Origin: an uncultured Lachnospiraceae bacterium | Lineage (GTDB): Bacteria; Bacillota; Clostridia; Lachnospirales; Lachnospiraceae | Direction of reading: 5' to 3' | Assembly (NCBI GenBank): GCA_947589175.1 | Contig: CANPZR010000002.1 | Location: forward strand, 1-42,412 | Length of the DNA stretch: 42,412 nt | In this document: positions 1 to 8,233 of the stretch, one piece after another | Layout of the letters: the number at the start of each line of letters is the position of its first letter | Position numbering within the stretch: the stretch's first letter is position 1 | Position numbers and translations under genes: made by a program | The notes under the pieces: generated by a model | Databases searched by the model: none | Seen by the model: only the letters and a program-made list of their open reading frames with translations | Told to the model about the DNA's origin: nothing

Positions 1-1058
1 CTGATGGCTCCGCCCAGACAGGTGGCCGCGCCGCCGAACGGCTCGATCTCCGTGGGGTGGTTGTGCGTCTCATTTTTGAAAAATACAAGCCACTCCTCCG
101 TCTTCGGCCCGTCTCCGCGGTCAATCTCCACCGGCACCACAATGGAGCAGGCGTTGATCTCGTCAGACTCTTCCATGTCGTCTAACTTGCCCTCGGCCCG
201 CAGCTTCTTCATGCCGAGCAGCGCAATATCCATCAGGGAAATAAACTTGTCGTCTCTCCCCCTGTACATCTCCTCGTGGGCGCTGCGGTACTCCTCAAAG
301 GTATTCCGAATCGGCTCCGCATAGTCCCCGTCCTCAAAGGTGACATTTTTCAATTCCGTGAGGAAGGTCGTGTGACGGCAGTGGTCGGACCAATAGGTAT
401 CGAGCACGCGAATCTCCGTCATAGACGGATCTCTCTTTTCCTCGCCCCGGAAATAATTCTGAATGTGGAGGAAATCCTTAAACGTCATGGCAAGTCCCAG
501 CGAATCATACAGGGCTTTCAGCTCTCCCTCCGGCATATCCTTAAAGCCGTCAAAAATCTTTACATCCGCCGGGTCGTCAAAATTTACAATCAGCGTGTCC
601 GGCACCGTCTCGTCCGTCTCCCGGGAATCCACCGGGTTGATGCAGTAAGCCTTGATGCGCTGAAAATCTTCATCGGAGATATCTCCCGTCAGCACATAGG
701 TAGTGGCGGAGCGGATCACCGGCTCCTCCTTTTCATTCAGCAGCTTGACGCACTGTTCCGCGGAGTCCGCCCTCTGATCGAACTGTCCCGGCAGATACTC
801 CACCGAAAAAATCCGGTCTCGCTCTCCCGTCTCAAAGCTCCCCTCATAGACGATATCCACCGGCGGCTCGGAAAACACAGTCACTAATGCTTTCTGATAC
901 GTCTCTTCGGATAATGCCTCCACGTCATAGCGCACTAACACCCGGACATTCTCCAGAGATCCGATATTCAGGTATCCGGTCAGCTCCTGTCTCAGCTCCT
1001 TAGCCCGCACAGCGTAATCCGCCTTTTTCTCTACATAAATTCTCTTTACCGATGCCAT
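1..1058 (-). CDS. purL: Phosphoribosylformylglycinamidine synthase, N-terminal part (runs off the left edge)
   Basis: The first about 352 residues of a PurL-type FGAM synthase, which converts FGAR, glutamine and ATP to FGAM in purine synthesis. The protein starts MASVKRIYVEKKADYAV, and further in carries DTYWSDHCRHTTF and ETHNHPTEIEPFGGAAT, both diagnostic of PurL catalytic regions. The start ATG at 1058 follows GAGGAGG with good spacing. The arrangement fits the long single-chain PurL of clostridia, but only the N-terminal third is present, so the glutaminase domain cannot be seen. The gene lies 28 bp downstream of the foldase gene on the same strand. Confidence 0.93.
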   Translation of the reverse strand, partial: MASVKRIYVEKKADYAVRAKELRQELTGYLNIGSLENVRVLVRYDVEALSEETYQKALVTVFSEPPVDIVYEGSFETGERDRIFSVEYLPGQFDQRADSAEQCVKLLNEKEEPVIRSATTYVLTGDISDEDFQRIKAYCINPVDSRETDETVPDTLIVNFDDPADVKIFDGFKDMPEGELKALYDSLGLAMTFKDFLHIQNYFRGEEKRDPSMTEIRVLDTYWSDHCRHTTFLTELKNVTFEDGDYAEPIRNTFEEYRSAHEEMYRGRDDKFISLMDIALLGMKKLRAEGKLDDMEESDEINACSIVVPVEIDRGDGPKTEEWLVFFKNETHNHPTEIEPFGGAATCLGGAI

Positions 1059-1086
1059 GACTGCCTCCTCTTGATTTTAAAAGTAA

Positions 1087-2265
1087 TTATTCTGCCGCTG
1101 TGATGCCGCCGAGCTTGACGCGGCCCTTCCAATAGCTCTGGACCTCCGTCGTGTAATTCGGCTTGATATCGCTTTTGTACTTCGCCTCGAACTGCTTCTC
1201 CTTCTCGTCCTCTACCACCTGCTCGCACTGCTGGTCGTATGCCGAAGAATCATTGTTATCCACCATCTTGATGACATAATAGCCGTCGTCTGTCTCGATT
1301 ACATCGGATATCTCGTCATTTTTCATCTTTTTCACTTTTTTCAGCGCTTTTTCATCCAAAAAGTCCGTATCCGTCTCCAGCAGGTTCTCCGTGAGGTACT
1401 GAACGCCGGTATCGTCGTCGGTGTTGTCCTCGTCGCTGTCCGCGATGATATCCTTGGTGAAGTCTTTCGCCTTGACGGCCTTCTTCCGCACATCCTCTAT
1501 CGCCTTCTTATTCTTCTTCAAGGTAGCGGCGTCTAACTCCTTCTCATTGCCATCGTCGTCCGTGGACTTCTTGCTGATCATATAGTACTGCAGGTCGTAC
1601 TGTCTATACTTCTCTTTGCTGACCCCGGCCTTCAGTGCTTCCTCGTCAATGCCCAGGCTCTCAATAACCTGATTCTTATACTTGTCCGCCAGCGCCTGTC
1701 TCTCTATCTCGCCGCGGACCGTATCCTCATCCAGACCCCGAATCTTCTTCTGATCGTCCGTCAGCCCGTCCATAAATGTCTTTAAGTCCTCATCCGCCTT
1801 GGACTTCTCCTCATCGCTGAGGGAAACGCCGTTCTTCTCCGCCTCCATGCAGAGAATCTCCCGCTGCTTCAAACCGTCCATAACAGCCTTCTTGGCCACC
1901 TGGGCGCCCGTCCGTCCCTTGCTGTCCATGTTCTCCGCTTCCCAGAAGCTGCTGCCATAAAACTGCTGATACAAGGACTGCATGCCATTGTACTGGGCCT
2001 CTGTATTGCAAATATCATACAGGGCGTCTTTATAATAAAGAGTATCTGTCACCGACTTGCCGTCGGCGTCCGTCCCTGTCACCTTCAAAATCGGCCGCGG
2101 ACGGAGCTGGATATAAGCAACTCCCAGACAGAGTACCAGAACTAAGCATATACCGATTCCCAGAAGAACCTTGTTTCTAGTGGCTGCATCAAGCCCCTTT
2201 TTGCGGCGAATCTCCTTCTCTTCTGCCGCACCTTGATTTTTCATGATTTTTTTTGCACGATTCAT
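1087..2265 (-). CDS. Membrane-anchored PrsA/SurA-type peptidyl-prolyl isomerase (foldase)
   Basis: 392 aa. A basic cytoplasmic N-terminus is followed by one membrane segment at about residues 33-53 and a long charged extracytoplasmic domain. The C-terminal half has the pattern of parvulin-type isomerases (SurA_N-like helices, then a section containing DVIETDDGYYVIKMVD at about 320-340). There is no lipobox cysteine with a small residue before it, so it looks anchored by the membrane helix and not by lipid, unlike classical PrsA. It probably helps fold secreted proteins outside the membrane. The start ATG has GGAGG 6 nt upstream and a likely promoter is at 2324-2352. The C-terminal domain is divergent, so isomerase activity is inferred. 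Confidence 0.75.
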   Translation of the reverse strand: MNRAKKIMKNQGAAEEKEIRRKKGLDAATRNKVLLGIGICLVLVLCLGVAYIQLRPRPILKVTGTDADGKSVTDTLYYKDALYDICNTEAQYNGMQSLYQQFYGSSFWEAENMDSKGRTGAQVAKKAVMDGLKQREILCMEAEKNGVSLSDEEKSKADEDLKTFMDGLTDDQKKIRGLDEDTVRGEIERQALADKYKNQVIESLGIDEEALKAGVSKEKYRQYDLQYYMISKKSTDDDGNEKELDAATLKKNKKAIEDVRKKAVKAKDFTKDIIADSDEDNTDDDTGVQYLTENLLETDTDFLDEKALKKVKKMKNDEISDVIETDDGYYVIKMVDNNDSSAYDQQCEQVVEDEKEKQFEAKYKSDIKPNYTTEVQSYWKGRVKLGGITAAE

Positions 2266-2323
2266 TTTTAGCCTCCAAGTAATTATTTATAATAGAAAAT
2301 ACAATGAGTATTTAACAATGACT

Positions 2324-2352
2324 ATTCTAACACAAAAAAAAATCCCCCGCAA
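2324..2352 (-). promoter_or_regulatory. Likely SigA-type promoter of the foldase gene
   Basis: On the minus strand TTGCGG (-35, weak) and TAGAAT (-10) are separated by 17 bp, about 60 bp upstream of the start codon and downstream of the tRNA terminator. It gives the foldase gene its own transcript, separate from the tRNA. Confidence 0.5.
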
Positions 2353-2386
2353 TATAAAAGAGGGCGCATTTCACACAATTTCACAT

Positions 2387-2420
2387 AAAAAAACACAGAG
2401 CATCCGCTTCCGGCTCTGTG
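2387..2420 (-). terminator. Intrinsic terminator of tRNA-Leu
   Basis: Inverted arms CACAGAGC (2394-2401) and GCTCTGTG (2413-2420) form an 8-bp stem followed, on the minus strand, by a run of seven T (2387-2393). It lies 8 bp beyond the 3' end of the tRNA. Confidence 0.85.
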
Positions 2421-2428
2421 CTTTGTAA

Positions 2429-2512
2429 TGCAGGAAAAGGGACTTGAACCCTCATGGTATTGCTACCACACGGACCTGAACCGTGCGCGTCTGCCAATTC
2501 CGCCATTCCTGC
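2429..2512 (-). tRNA. tRNA-Leu (anticodon CAG)
   Basis: 84-nt class II tRNA with a long variable arm, as expected for Leu. The acceptor stem is GCAGGAA with TTCCTGC. The anticodon stem CACGG/CCGTG encloses loop TTCAGGT, giving anticodon CAG (plus-strand 2476-2478). The T arm contains GGTTCAAGTCC. The discriminator is A and the CCA end is not encoded. It has its own consensus promoter and terminator, so it is a single-gene transcript. Confidence 0.97.
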
Positions 2513-2523
2513 ATGCAAGAGTT

Positions 2524-2552
2524 ATATTATCATCTTCCGGGAAAATTGTCAA
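2524..2552 (-). promoter_or_regulatory. Strong SigA promoter of tRNA-Leu
   Basis: TTGACA (-35, 2547-2552) and TAATAT (-10, 2524-2529) are separated by exactly 17 bp on the minus strand, with the -10 about 11 bp upstream of the mature tRNA 5' end. Confidence 0.85.
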
Positions 2553-2621
2553 CCACAAAATTTCTGAATTTAAAACTTTTTAATTTTTCAAATTTGTTTT
2601 TGAATTTTTTTATAATTTTTT

Positions 2622-2650
2622 TTGTAAAATGCACAATCCCATGGTATAAT
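2622..2650 (+). promoter_or_regulatory. Promoter of the small membrane protein gene
   Basis: TTGTAA (-35) and a perfect TATAAT (-10, 2645-2650) are 17 bp apart, with TG one base before the -10 (extended -10). It is divergent from the tRNA promoter; the about 70 bp between the two is very AT-rich. Confidence 0.75.
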
Positions 2651-2709
2651 GTACGCGGAAGCAATGAGACGCCTGAAAACGCATTTTCAGTTAAATAAGG
2701 AGAATGACA

Positions 2710-3081
2710 ATGAATATAATGAATCCCGGCATGGTATTATTCGGGCTGTTCGATTCAGCCCTGGCCTTTTATCTCGTATATCATATGACAAGAGCAAGGT
2801 TCGGCGGCGAGCGCAAGGCGATTGCGCGGGTTCTGGCCGCCCTCTTCGGCACGATTGTTTTTATTATTTATTTCGCCGTAATTGTGTGGTTCAACACGGA
2901 CGTCTATGCGGCCTCGGACGTCACAAAGAGAGTGGTCTACTTAGCCCCCATCGTCCTCACGATCCTTATGACGGCCCTGATTCTCTTATCGCAGCCGCCC
3001 AAAAAAAAGGAATCCGCGGACGAGGAAGATTCCGAAGAAGATTCCGAGTCCGAGGATTCCGTCTCTGAAGATGTTCCGTAA
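2710..3081 (+). CDS. Small membrane protein of unknown function with an acidic tail
   Basis: About 123 aa. Three hydrophobic segments (about residues 8-26, 40-61 and 75-94) are followed by a charged tail rich in Glu, Asp and Ser. I do not recognise the family. In-frame ATGs are at 2704, 2710 and 2719. AAGGAG at 2697-2702 is only 1 nt from the first but 7 nt from the second, so 2710 is preferred. It is transcribed on its own from the promoter at 2622-2650 and ends just before a terminator hairpin shared with the convergent Big2 gene. Confidence 0.7.
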   Translation: MNIMNPGMVLFGLFDSALAFYLVYHMTRARFGGERKAIARVLAALFGTIVFIIYFAVIVWFNTDVYAASDVTKRVVYLAPIVLTILMTALILLSQPPKKKESADEEDSEEDSESEDSVSEDVP

Positions 3082-3093
3082 ATTTTGTCTCAA

Positions 3094-3140
3094 AGCGCCC
3101 GATGGAAGCTCTTAGAGGTAGTCTTTCAGGGCGCTCTTTT
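3094..3140 (+). terminator. Intrinsic terminator between convergent genes
   Basis: Arms AGCGCCC (3094-3100) and GGGCGCT (3129-3135) are followed by CTTTTT on the plus strand. The loop is long (28 nt). It overlaps the 3' end of the convergent gene and may also act on the minus strand, where a weaker T-rich stretch follows. Confidence 0.6.
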
Positions 3141-3891
3141 TGATTCTTCCGATATTGCACGCCAGAATAATCGCCATTACCTTTTTCTTCGCGTTGAAAT
3201 AAAAGCGGATCCGGTACTGGTCGTACTTCACGTCAGCATAGGTCTTTACCTTGTTTTTCTTCAATCCCTTCATCTTGGTAAAAGGATCCTTCGCCTTGCA
3301 GTCCTTCACCGTCAGTTCGCCGTACGCCTTCTCCACCTTAGAGAGCTTACTGTCTATCTTGATGCCCCGGTAAGTGGATTGTTTCTTGCCGCCGCCTGAC
3401 CACTTCCACTGGCCCGTCCAGGCGTAGCCGTTGTCATACCCTTTTCTCTTGCAGTAGGAAATAAAGTTCTCGCTGTTAAATTTGCCAAAATCTTTCTTCT
3501 GCATCTTAGCCACGACAGTGACGGCGCACCCTCTGGTGACTCCGTCCACACTGGCAATAATCGTAGTGCTTCCCTTCTTAAGAGCCCTGACAACGCCCTT
3601 TGCGTTGACCGAAGCAACAGACGGATTCTTGCTCGTCCATGTCACTACAGATGTAGTCCCCTTAATTTTCAAGGTAGTCTTTTTTTTCTCCATGATTATT
3701 GCACTACTTCTGTCTAATACGATCGAATCCAAATCTTCCCTGTCAACGGCCGGTCCGGAAACGGCGCCGCCCGTAACCGCGCTGGTCGTCCCCTCGGCCG
3801 CGGCGGGATAGTCCGTGCCGCCCACGGCTCCCAGAAGCAGGGCGGAACACAGTGAAATACTCAGTGCGCACTTGCTGATTCCCTTAAACAT
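3112..3891 (-). CDS. Secreted protein with a bacterial Ig-like (Big2) domain
   Basis: 259 aa from the ATG at 3891, which has GGAGG 5 nt upstream. A GTG at 3927 is also open and has an AGGAG-like site, but the downstream start gives a normal signal peptide (MFKGISKCALSISLCSALLL). A Big2-type beta-sandwich domain lies at about residues 55-130, with the typical TWTSKNPSVASVNAKGVV. The Lys-rich C-terminal half (about 135-259) is unrecognised and contains aromatic clusters such as WTGQWKWSGGGKK. It is probably exported and cell-wall or surface associated. The function is unknown; the Big2 call is from sequence pattern only. Confidence 0.8.
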   Translation of the reverse strand: MFKGISKCALSISLCSALLLGAVGGTDYPAAAEGTTSAVTGGAVSGPAVDREDLDSIVLDRSSAIIMEKKKTTLKIKGTTSVVTWTSKNPSVASVNAKGVVRALKKGSTTIIASVDGVTRGCAVTVVAKMQKKDFGKFNSENFISYCKRKGYDNGYAWTGQWKWSGGGKKQSTYRGIKIDSKLSKVEKAYGELTVKDCKAKDPFTKMKGLKKNKVKTYADVKYDQYRIRFYFNAKKKVMAIILACNIGRIKKSALKDYL

Positions 3892-4002
3892 ATAATCCTC
3901 CATTCTGGAGCGCAGCGTAATCTTCACACTGTCCTCTCCTTTTATAAGCTTTTATGTCTGTAAGATAATTTATAACACATTGTATCTCATTTGTCCAGTC
4001 CC

Positions 4003-5865
4003 TCACGCCAATTCTACTGCGCCCGTATAGAGCTGGTAATATCTTCCTTTTTGCGCCAGCAGCTCCTCGTGGGTTCCCCGCTCGATGATTTCGCCCTTCT
4101 CCAGCACCATGATGCAGTCCGCGTTGCGCACCGTCGAGAGCCGGTGGGCGATTACAAATGTAGTACGGTTTTTCATGAGCCGTTCCATGCCGTGGTCGAT
4201 GTGCCGCTCCGTACGGGTATCCACGGAGCTGGTCGCCTCGTCCAGCACCAGGATCGGCGCGAGGGATACGGCGGCCCTGGCAATATTTAACAGCTGCCGC
4301 TGCCCCTGGCTCAAGTTGATGCCGTCGCCCTCCAGCACGGTGTCGTAGCCGTGCTCCAGCCGCATGATAAAGGAATGGGCGCTGGCCGTCTTTGCCGCCT
4401 GCTCCACCTCCTCGTCCGTGGCGTCCGGCCTTCCGTAGCGGATATTTTCCCGCACCGTGCCGCTGAACAGATGGGTATCCTGCAGCACCATCGCGATATT
4501 CGACCGCAGACTCTCCCGCTTGTAGCCCTTGATGTCCACGCCGTCAATCGTGATAGTGCCCTCCTGGATGTCGTAAAAACGGTTCAAAAGATTCGTAATC
4601 GTCGTCTTGCCCGCTCCGGTGGAGCCCACGAAGGCCACCTTCTGCCCGGCGTGGGCGTACAGATTGATATCCTTCAAAATCACCTTATCCGGGTTGTAGC
4701 CAAAGGTGACGTGTTCCATGATCACCTCGCCCCGGACGTCGTTCATCTCCTTTGCATCCGGCAAATCCTCCTCCTCGGTCTGGGAGTCCATTACCATGAA
4801 TACGCGCTCCGCTCCCGCTAACGCCGAGAAGATAATGTTGACCTGCATGGACAGCTCGTTGATCGGGCGGCTGAACTGTCTGGAATAATTGACAAACACG
4901 GTCAGCTTTCCGATGGTCAGCGTGCCCATCAGGCAGAATATAGCTCCGATGGCCGCCGTGAGGCTGTAGCAGACCTGCCCGATATTTCCCATGACCGGTC
5001 CCATAATTCCGCCAAAGAACTGGGCCTTGATCTGCTTGTGGCGCAGATCGTCGTTCAGTCCGTTAAATTCTTCCACCGCGCGGTCCTCGTGGCAGAACAC
5101 CTTGACGACCTTCTGTCCGGTCACGGTCTCCTCTATGTAGCCGTTCAGCGCGCCGAGCGCTCTCTGCTGCTCCCTGTAAAATACGGAACTGCGCTTGGCT
5201 ATGCTGCCGCCCGCCTTGATCATGAGAGGCACCATGACGATTGTGATCAGCGCCAACCACACATTCATCGTGATCATGAGGACCATCGTCCCCACAATGC
5301 TGATCAGGCCGGACACCAGCTGAATGACCGTGTTGTTCATCAGCTCTCCGATGGTGTCCACGTCGTTGGTGAAACGGCTCATGATATCGCCGGTGCTGTT
5401 GGTATCAAAATAGCGGATCGGCATATCCTGCAGGTGATCGAATAAGTCCTTGCGGATGCGGATCAGCGCCCGCTGGGAAACTCCGATCATAATTCTCTGC
5501 TGTAAATAATTGGCCACGACTCCTACGCCGTACACCCCTAACATCACCAGCACGCCCTGCAGCAGCTTCTGCACGCCGGCCGCCAAAAGAGCCGCCCGCT
5601 CCGATTCCTGCGCCGCAAGGATTTCTCCCGCCGATTTCGTGATCTGGTCGATAATCGGGGAGAGCAGGTAGGAGCCTGCCAGCGTGGCGCCGCTGAATAC
5701 AATGACGCAGACCAGCGCTATCACCACAAGCGGCCAGTCGCTTTTCATATATCCGAGGAGCCTCTTGATGACCGCCCCGGAGTTTTTGGGCTTTCCGCCC
5801 TTCATTCCGCGGGGACCGCCCGGTCCCCTTCCCGGGCCTCTGCCCGGTCCTGGCATGGGACTCAT
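4003..5865 (-). CDS. Heterodimeric ABC exporter, subunit B (TMD-NBD; catalytic Walker B, variant signature)
   Basis: 620 aa half-transporter of the multidrug exporter type. It has an unusual Gly/Pro/Arg-rich N-terminus (about 1-25), six membrane helices to about residue 330, and an ATPase domain with Walker A GSTGAGKT (about 415), signature LSQGQ (about 520) and Walker B ILVLDEATSSVD (about 542, with the catalytic Glu). The start ATG has GGAGG 7 nt upstream and overlaps the stop of subunit A by 4 bp (ATGA), so the two are translationally coupled. The substituted signature matches the Asp-for-Glu change in subunit A, indicating a pair of BmrCD/LmrCD/TM287-288 type with one degenerate ATP site. 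The substrate is unknown; export of drugs or peptides is inferred. Confidence 0.93.
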   Translation of the reverse strand: MSPMPGPGRGPGRGPGGPRGMKGGKPKNSGAVIKRLLGYMKSDWPLVVIALVCVIVFSGATLAGSYLLSPIIDQITKSAGEILAAQESERAALLAAGVQKLLQGVLVMLGVYGVGVVANYLQQRIMIGVSQRALIRIRKDLFDHLQDMPIRYFDTNSTGDIMSRFTNDVDTIGELMNNTVIQLVSGLISIVGTMVLMITMNVWLALITIVMVPLMIKAGGSIAKRSSVFYREQQRALGALNGYIEETVTGQKVVKVFCHEDRAVEEFNGLNDDLRHKQIKAQFFGGIMGPVMGNIGQVCYSLTAAIGAIFCLMGTLTIGKLTVFVNYSRQFSRPINELSMQVNIIFSALAGAERVFMVMDSQTEEEDLPDAKEMNDVRGEVIMEHVTFGYNPDKVILKDINLYAHAGQKVAFVGSTGAGKTTITNLLNRFYDIQEGTITIDGVDIKGYKRESLRSNIAMVLQDTHLFSGTVRENIRYGRPDATDEEVEQAAKTASAHSFIMRLEHGYDTVLEGDGINLSQGQRQLLNIARAAVSLAPILVLDEATSSVDTRTERHIDHGMERLMKNRTTFVIAHRLSTVRNADCIMVLEKGEIIERGTHEELLAQKGRYYQLYTGAVELA

Positions 5866-7616
5866 CCTGCCACCTCCTCTCGGTCTTTCTGTGAATAATA
5901 AATCTCCTGATACGTCTCGCAGCTCTCAAGCAGCTCCTCGTGGGTTCCCTGTCCCACAATCTGCCCCTCGTCCATGACGAGGATCCGGTCCGCTCCCTCC
6001 ACTGAGGAAATGCGCTGCGCGATAATCAGCTTGGTCGTGTCCCTTAAGGAAGTGGAAAAGCTCTGCCGAATCTTGGCCTCCGTCGCCGTGTCCACGGCGC
6101 TGGTGCTGTCGTCCAGAATCAATATCTTCGGCTTTTTCAACAGGGCCCTGGCAATACACAGACGCTGCTTCTGCCCGCCGGACACATTGACGCCGCCCTG
6201 TCCCAGTTCCATATCGTACCCCTCGGAGAAGTCCCTCACGAAAAGATCGGCCTGCGCCTCTCGCGCCGCCTCGTAGACCTCCTCGTCGGTGGCATTTTCA
6301 TCGCCCCAACGCAGATTGTCCATGATGGAGCCGGAAAACAGGGTATTTTTCTGCAACACCATAGCTACGCCGTTGCGCAGGTTGTTCAGCGAATAATCCT
6401 TTACATTGACGCCGTCTACTAACACTTCTCCCTCGGTGCAGTCATAGAGCCTGGGAATCAGCTGCACCAGAGAGCTCTTGCCGGAACCGGTAGAACCGAT
6501 AATTCCGATAATCTCTCCCGGATTCGCCGTAAAGTTTATATTCTGCAGCACATTGTGCTTGTGCTTTTTGTAATAGCGGAATCCCACATTCCGGAACTCG
6601 ATTTTTCCCTGGGTGACCAGGCGCTCTTTCTCTTTTGCCTCATTGTCATTGAGGTCGATTTTCGTGTTCAGCACCTCCAGAATACGATGGGAGGACGCCA
6701 ACGCTCGGGAGCCCTGGATCATGATCATCGACATCATCATCAGCGACATGAGAATCTGGGTGACATAGGTGGTAAACGCCGTCAGATCGCCCACCGGCAT
6801 ATCCCCTACCAGAATCTGCTGCCCGCCGAACCACACGACCGCCATAACCGTGATATTCATGGTCAGCGTCATGATCGGCATAGTCAGAATCACCACCTTC
6901 ATGGCGCGTAGCGTCTTGTCCTTCAAGTCCAGATTGGCCGTGTCGAAGGTCTCTTTTTCAAAATCATCCCTCACAAAAGATTTCACTACCCGCTGATTCG
7001 TGATATTTTCCTGAATCCGCGAGTTCAGCGCGTCGATCCGGTTCTGCATCGTGTCGAACCGCGGAAACGCCGTCCGCATCACCAGCACTAACGCCACCAC
7101 AAGCAGCGGTATCACCACGCAGAGCACCAGCGCCAGCCTTGGATTCATGACAAATGCCATGATCAGTCCGCCGATCATCATGCCCGGCGCCCGCAGCATC
7201 ATGCGCAGCGCCATAGCGATGACATTCTGCATATTGGTGATGTCGTTGGTCAGACGGGTCACAAGGGAACCCGTGGAAAATTTTTCAATATTGGCAAAGG
7301 AAAACTTCTGCACCTTGCGGAATACGTCCCGCCGCAGATCCGCGGCGAAGTTCACCGACGCCTTTACCGCGAAATAGGCTCCCAAGACGCCTCCCAGCAT
7401 CATGAGCAGCGCCGTCAGGATCATGACGCCTCCTATCATAAGAATGAACCCGGTGCCTTTGGGCTCCACGCCGATCTGCTGCCCCACGCCGTAATTGATG
7501 ATCACAGACATCAGCTTGGGCAGGACCACCTCGCCCAGAACCTCCACGATCATAAAAATCGGTCCCAGAATAAAACACCAGATGTAAGGCTTTACATATT
7601 TAGCATACTGTCTCAC
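5862..7616 (-). CDS. Heterodimeric ABC exporter, subunit A (TMD-NBD; degenerate Walker B)
   Basis: 584 aa. Six membrane helices (to about residue 325) precede the ATPase domain with Walker A GSTGSGKSS (about 375), canonical signature VSGGQKQR (about 480) and Walker B ILILDDSTSAVD (about 501). The usual catalytic Glu after Walker B is Asp, the mark of the non-catalytic site in heterodimeric exporters. The GTG start at 7616 has AAGGAG upstream and overlaps the end of the MarR gene by 17 bp. Together with subunit B it should form one exporter under MarR control. Confidence 0.93.
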   Translation of the reverse strand: MRQYAKYVKPYIWCFILGPIFMIVEVLGEVVLPKLMSVIINYGVGQQIGVEPKGTGFILMIGGVMILTALLMMLGGVLGAYFAVKASVNFAADLRRDVFRKVQKFSFANIEKFSTGSLVTRLTNDITNMQNVIAMALRMMLRAPGMMIGGLIMAFVMNPRLALVLCVVIPLLVVALVLVMRTAFPRFDTMQNRIDALNSRIQENITNQRVVKSFVRDDFEKETFDTANLDLKDKTLRAMKVVILTMPIMTLTMNITVMAVVWFGGQQILVGDMPVGDLTAFTTYVTQILMSLMMMSMIMIQGSRALASSHRILEVLNTKIDLNDNEAKEKERLVTQGKIEFRNVGFRYYKKHKHNVLQNINFTANPGEIIGIIGSTGSGKSSLVQLIPRLYDCTEGEVLVDGVNVKDYSLNNLRNGVAMVLQKNTLFSGSIMDNLRWGDENATDEEVYEAAREAQADLFVRDFSEGYDMELGQGGVNVSGGQKQRLCIARALLKKPKILILDDSTSAVDTATEAKIRQSFSTSLRDTTKLIIAQRISSVEGADRILVMDEGQIVGQGTHEELLESCETYQEIYYSQKDREEVAG

Positions 7617-8091
7617 GGTTCTCTCCTTTCTCCGCTGCCGCCGTAAATTGTTCCATATTATGGTACAGCCGGTTTAAATATTCCCATAGCTTATGTTGTT
7701 CTTCTTCCGTGAAATCCTGATACATCGCCCTCTCCAGGCTCTCATAGTAATCTTTCGCGCTCTCCACGACCCTGCGGCCCTCGTCGGTCAGCTCCACGCA
7801 ATTTGACCGGGTGTCCCCATCCTTCACCTCGCGGCTGACTAATCCCGCTTTCTCTAACGCCTTCAGCGACACGGCGATGGTGGCCGCCGACACGTCCAGT
7901 TCCTCCGCCAGCTGCAGCTGGGACTCAAAGGAATGGCAGGACAGCGCCATCAGCACCCGGTGCTGGCCCCGGTGAAGCCCGATATTTTCCAGATTCTTCT
8001 CCAGGATGCGCCGGTGCAGCAGATTAGTGACGACCATCTGCCGGGTAGGGTCCTCCGGACCGCTCTCTCTCTTACATTTCTCTGACGTCAC
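7600..8091 (-). CDS. MarR-family transcriptional regulator
   Basis: 163 aa. The winged-helix region includes LAEELDVSAATIAVSLKALE (recognition helix, about residues 65-85) and the wing LVSREVKDGDTRSNCVELT. The start is GTG at 8091 with GGAG 7 nt upstream. It is the first gene of a three-gene operon with the ABC exporter and overlaps the exporter start. MarR proteins bind palindromes as dimers and usually repress their own operon until a ligand binds; the nested dyad at 8113-8160 over the promoter is the obvious target. The ligand is unknown and is likely an exporter substrate (inference). Confidence 0.92.
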   Translation of the reverse strand: MTSEKCKRESGPEDPTRQMVVTNLLHRRILEKNLENIGLHRGQHRVLMALSCHSFESQLQLAEELDVSAATIAVSLKALEKAGLVSREVKDGDTRSNCVELTDEGRRVVESAKDYYESLERAMYQDFTEEEQHKLWEYLNRLYHNMEQFTAAAEKGENRETVC

Positions 8092-8112
8092 GATTTCACT
8101 CCTTTCGCTATT

Positions 8113-8160
8113 TAATTAACCAGTTAATCATTAGACAGTTAATGATTAGCATGTTAATTA
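8113..8160. promoter_or_regulatory. Nested palindromic operator of the MarR-ABC operon
   Basis: Two inverted repeats share the same centre (about 8136.5): outer arms TAATTAAC (8113-8120) and GTTAATTA (8153-8160), inner arms TAATCATTA (8125-8133) and TAATGATTA (8140-8148). It covers the end of the -10 element and the likely transcription start. Two MarR dimers could bind, or one dimer over the inner arms. Confidence 0.8.
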
Positions 8161-8184
8161 TACGGCAGAAAAAATTTTTGTCAA
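8157..8184 (-). promoter_or_regulatory. SigA promoter of the MarR-ABC exporter operon
   Basis: Perfect -35 TTGACA (8179-8184) and perfect -10 TATAAT (8157-8162) with a 16-bp spacer. A promoter this close to consensus would be strong unless repressed, which fits the operator lying directly over its start site. Confidence 0.88.
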
Positions 8185-8233
8185 GATGGTATACAACTTT
8201 TTACAAATAATTCATAGAATGTTATGAAATAAT

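Noticed and set aside
3892-3927. Upstream GTG start of the Big2 protein
   Set aside because: It would place twelve charged residues before the signal peptide; the ATG at 3891 has GGAGG and gives a normal signal.
8157-8221. Sporulation-sigma promoter for the SpoIID-like gene
   Set aside because: CATAGAAT at 8214-8221 resembles a SigE -10, but no matching -35 was found at the right distance and it is too near the first ATG to claim.
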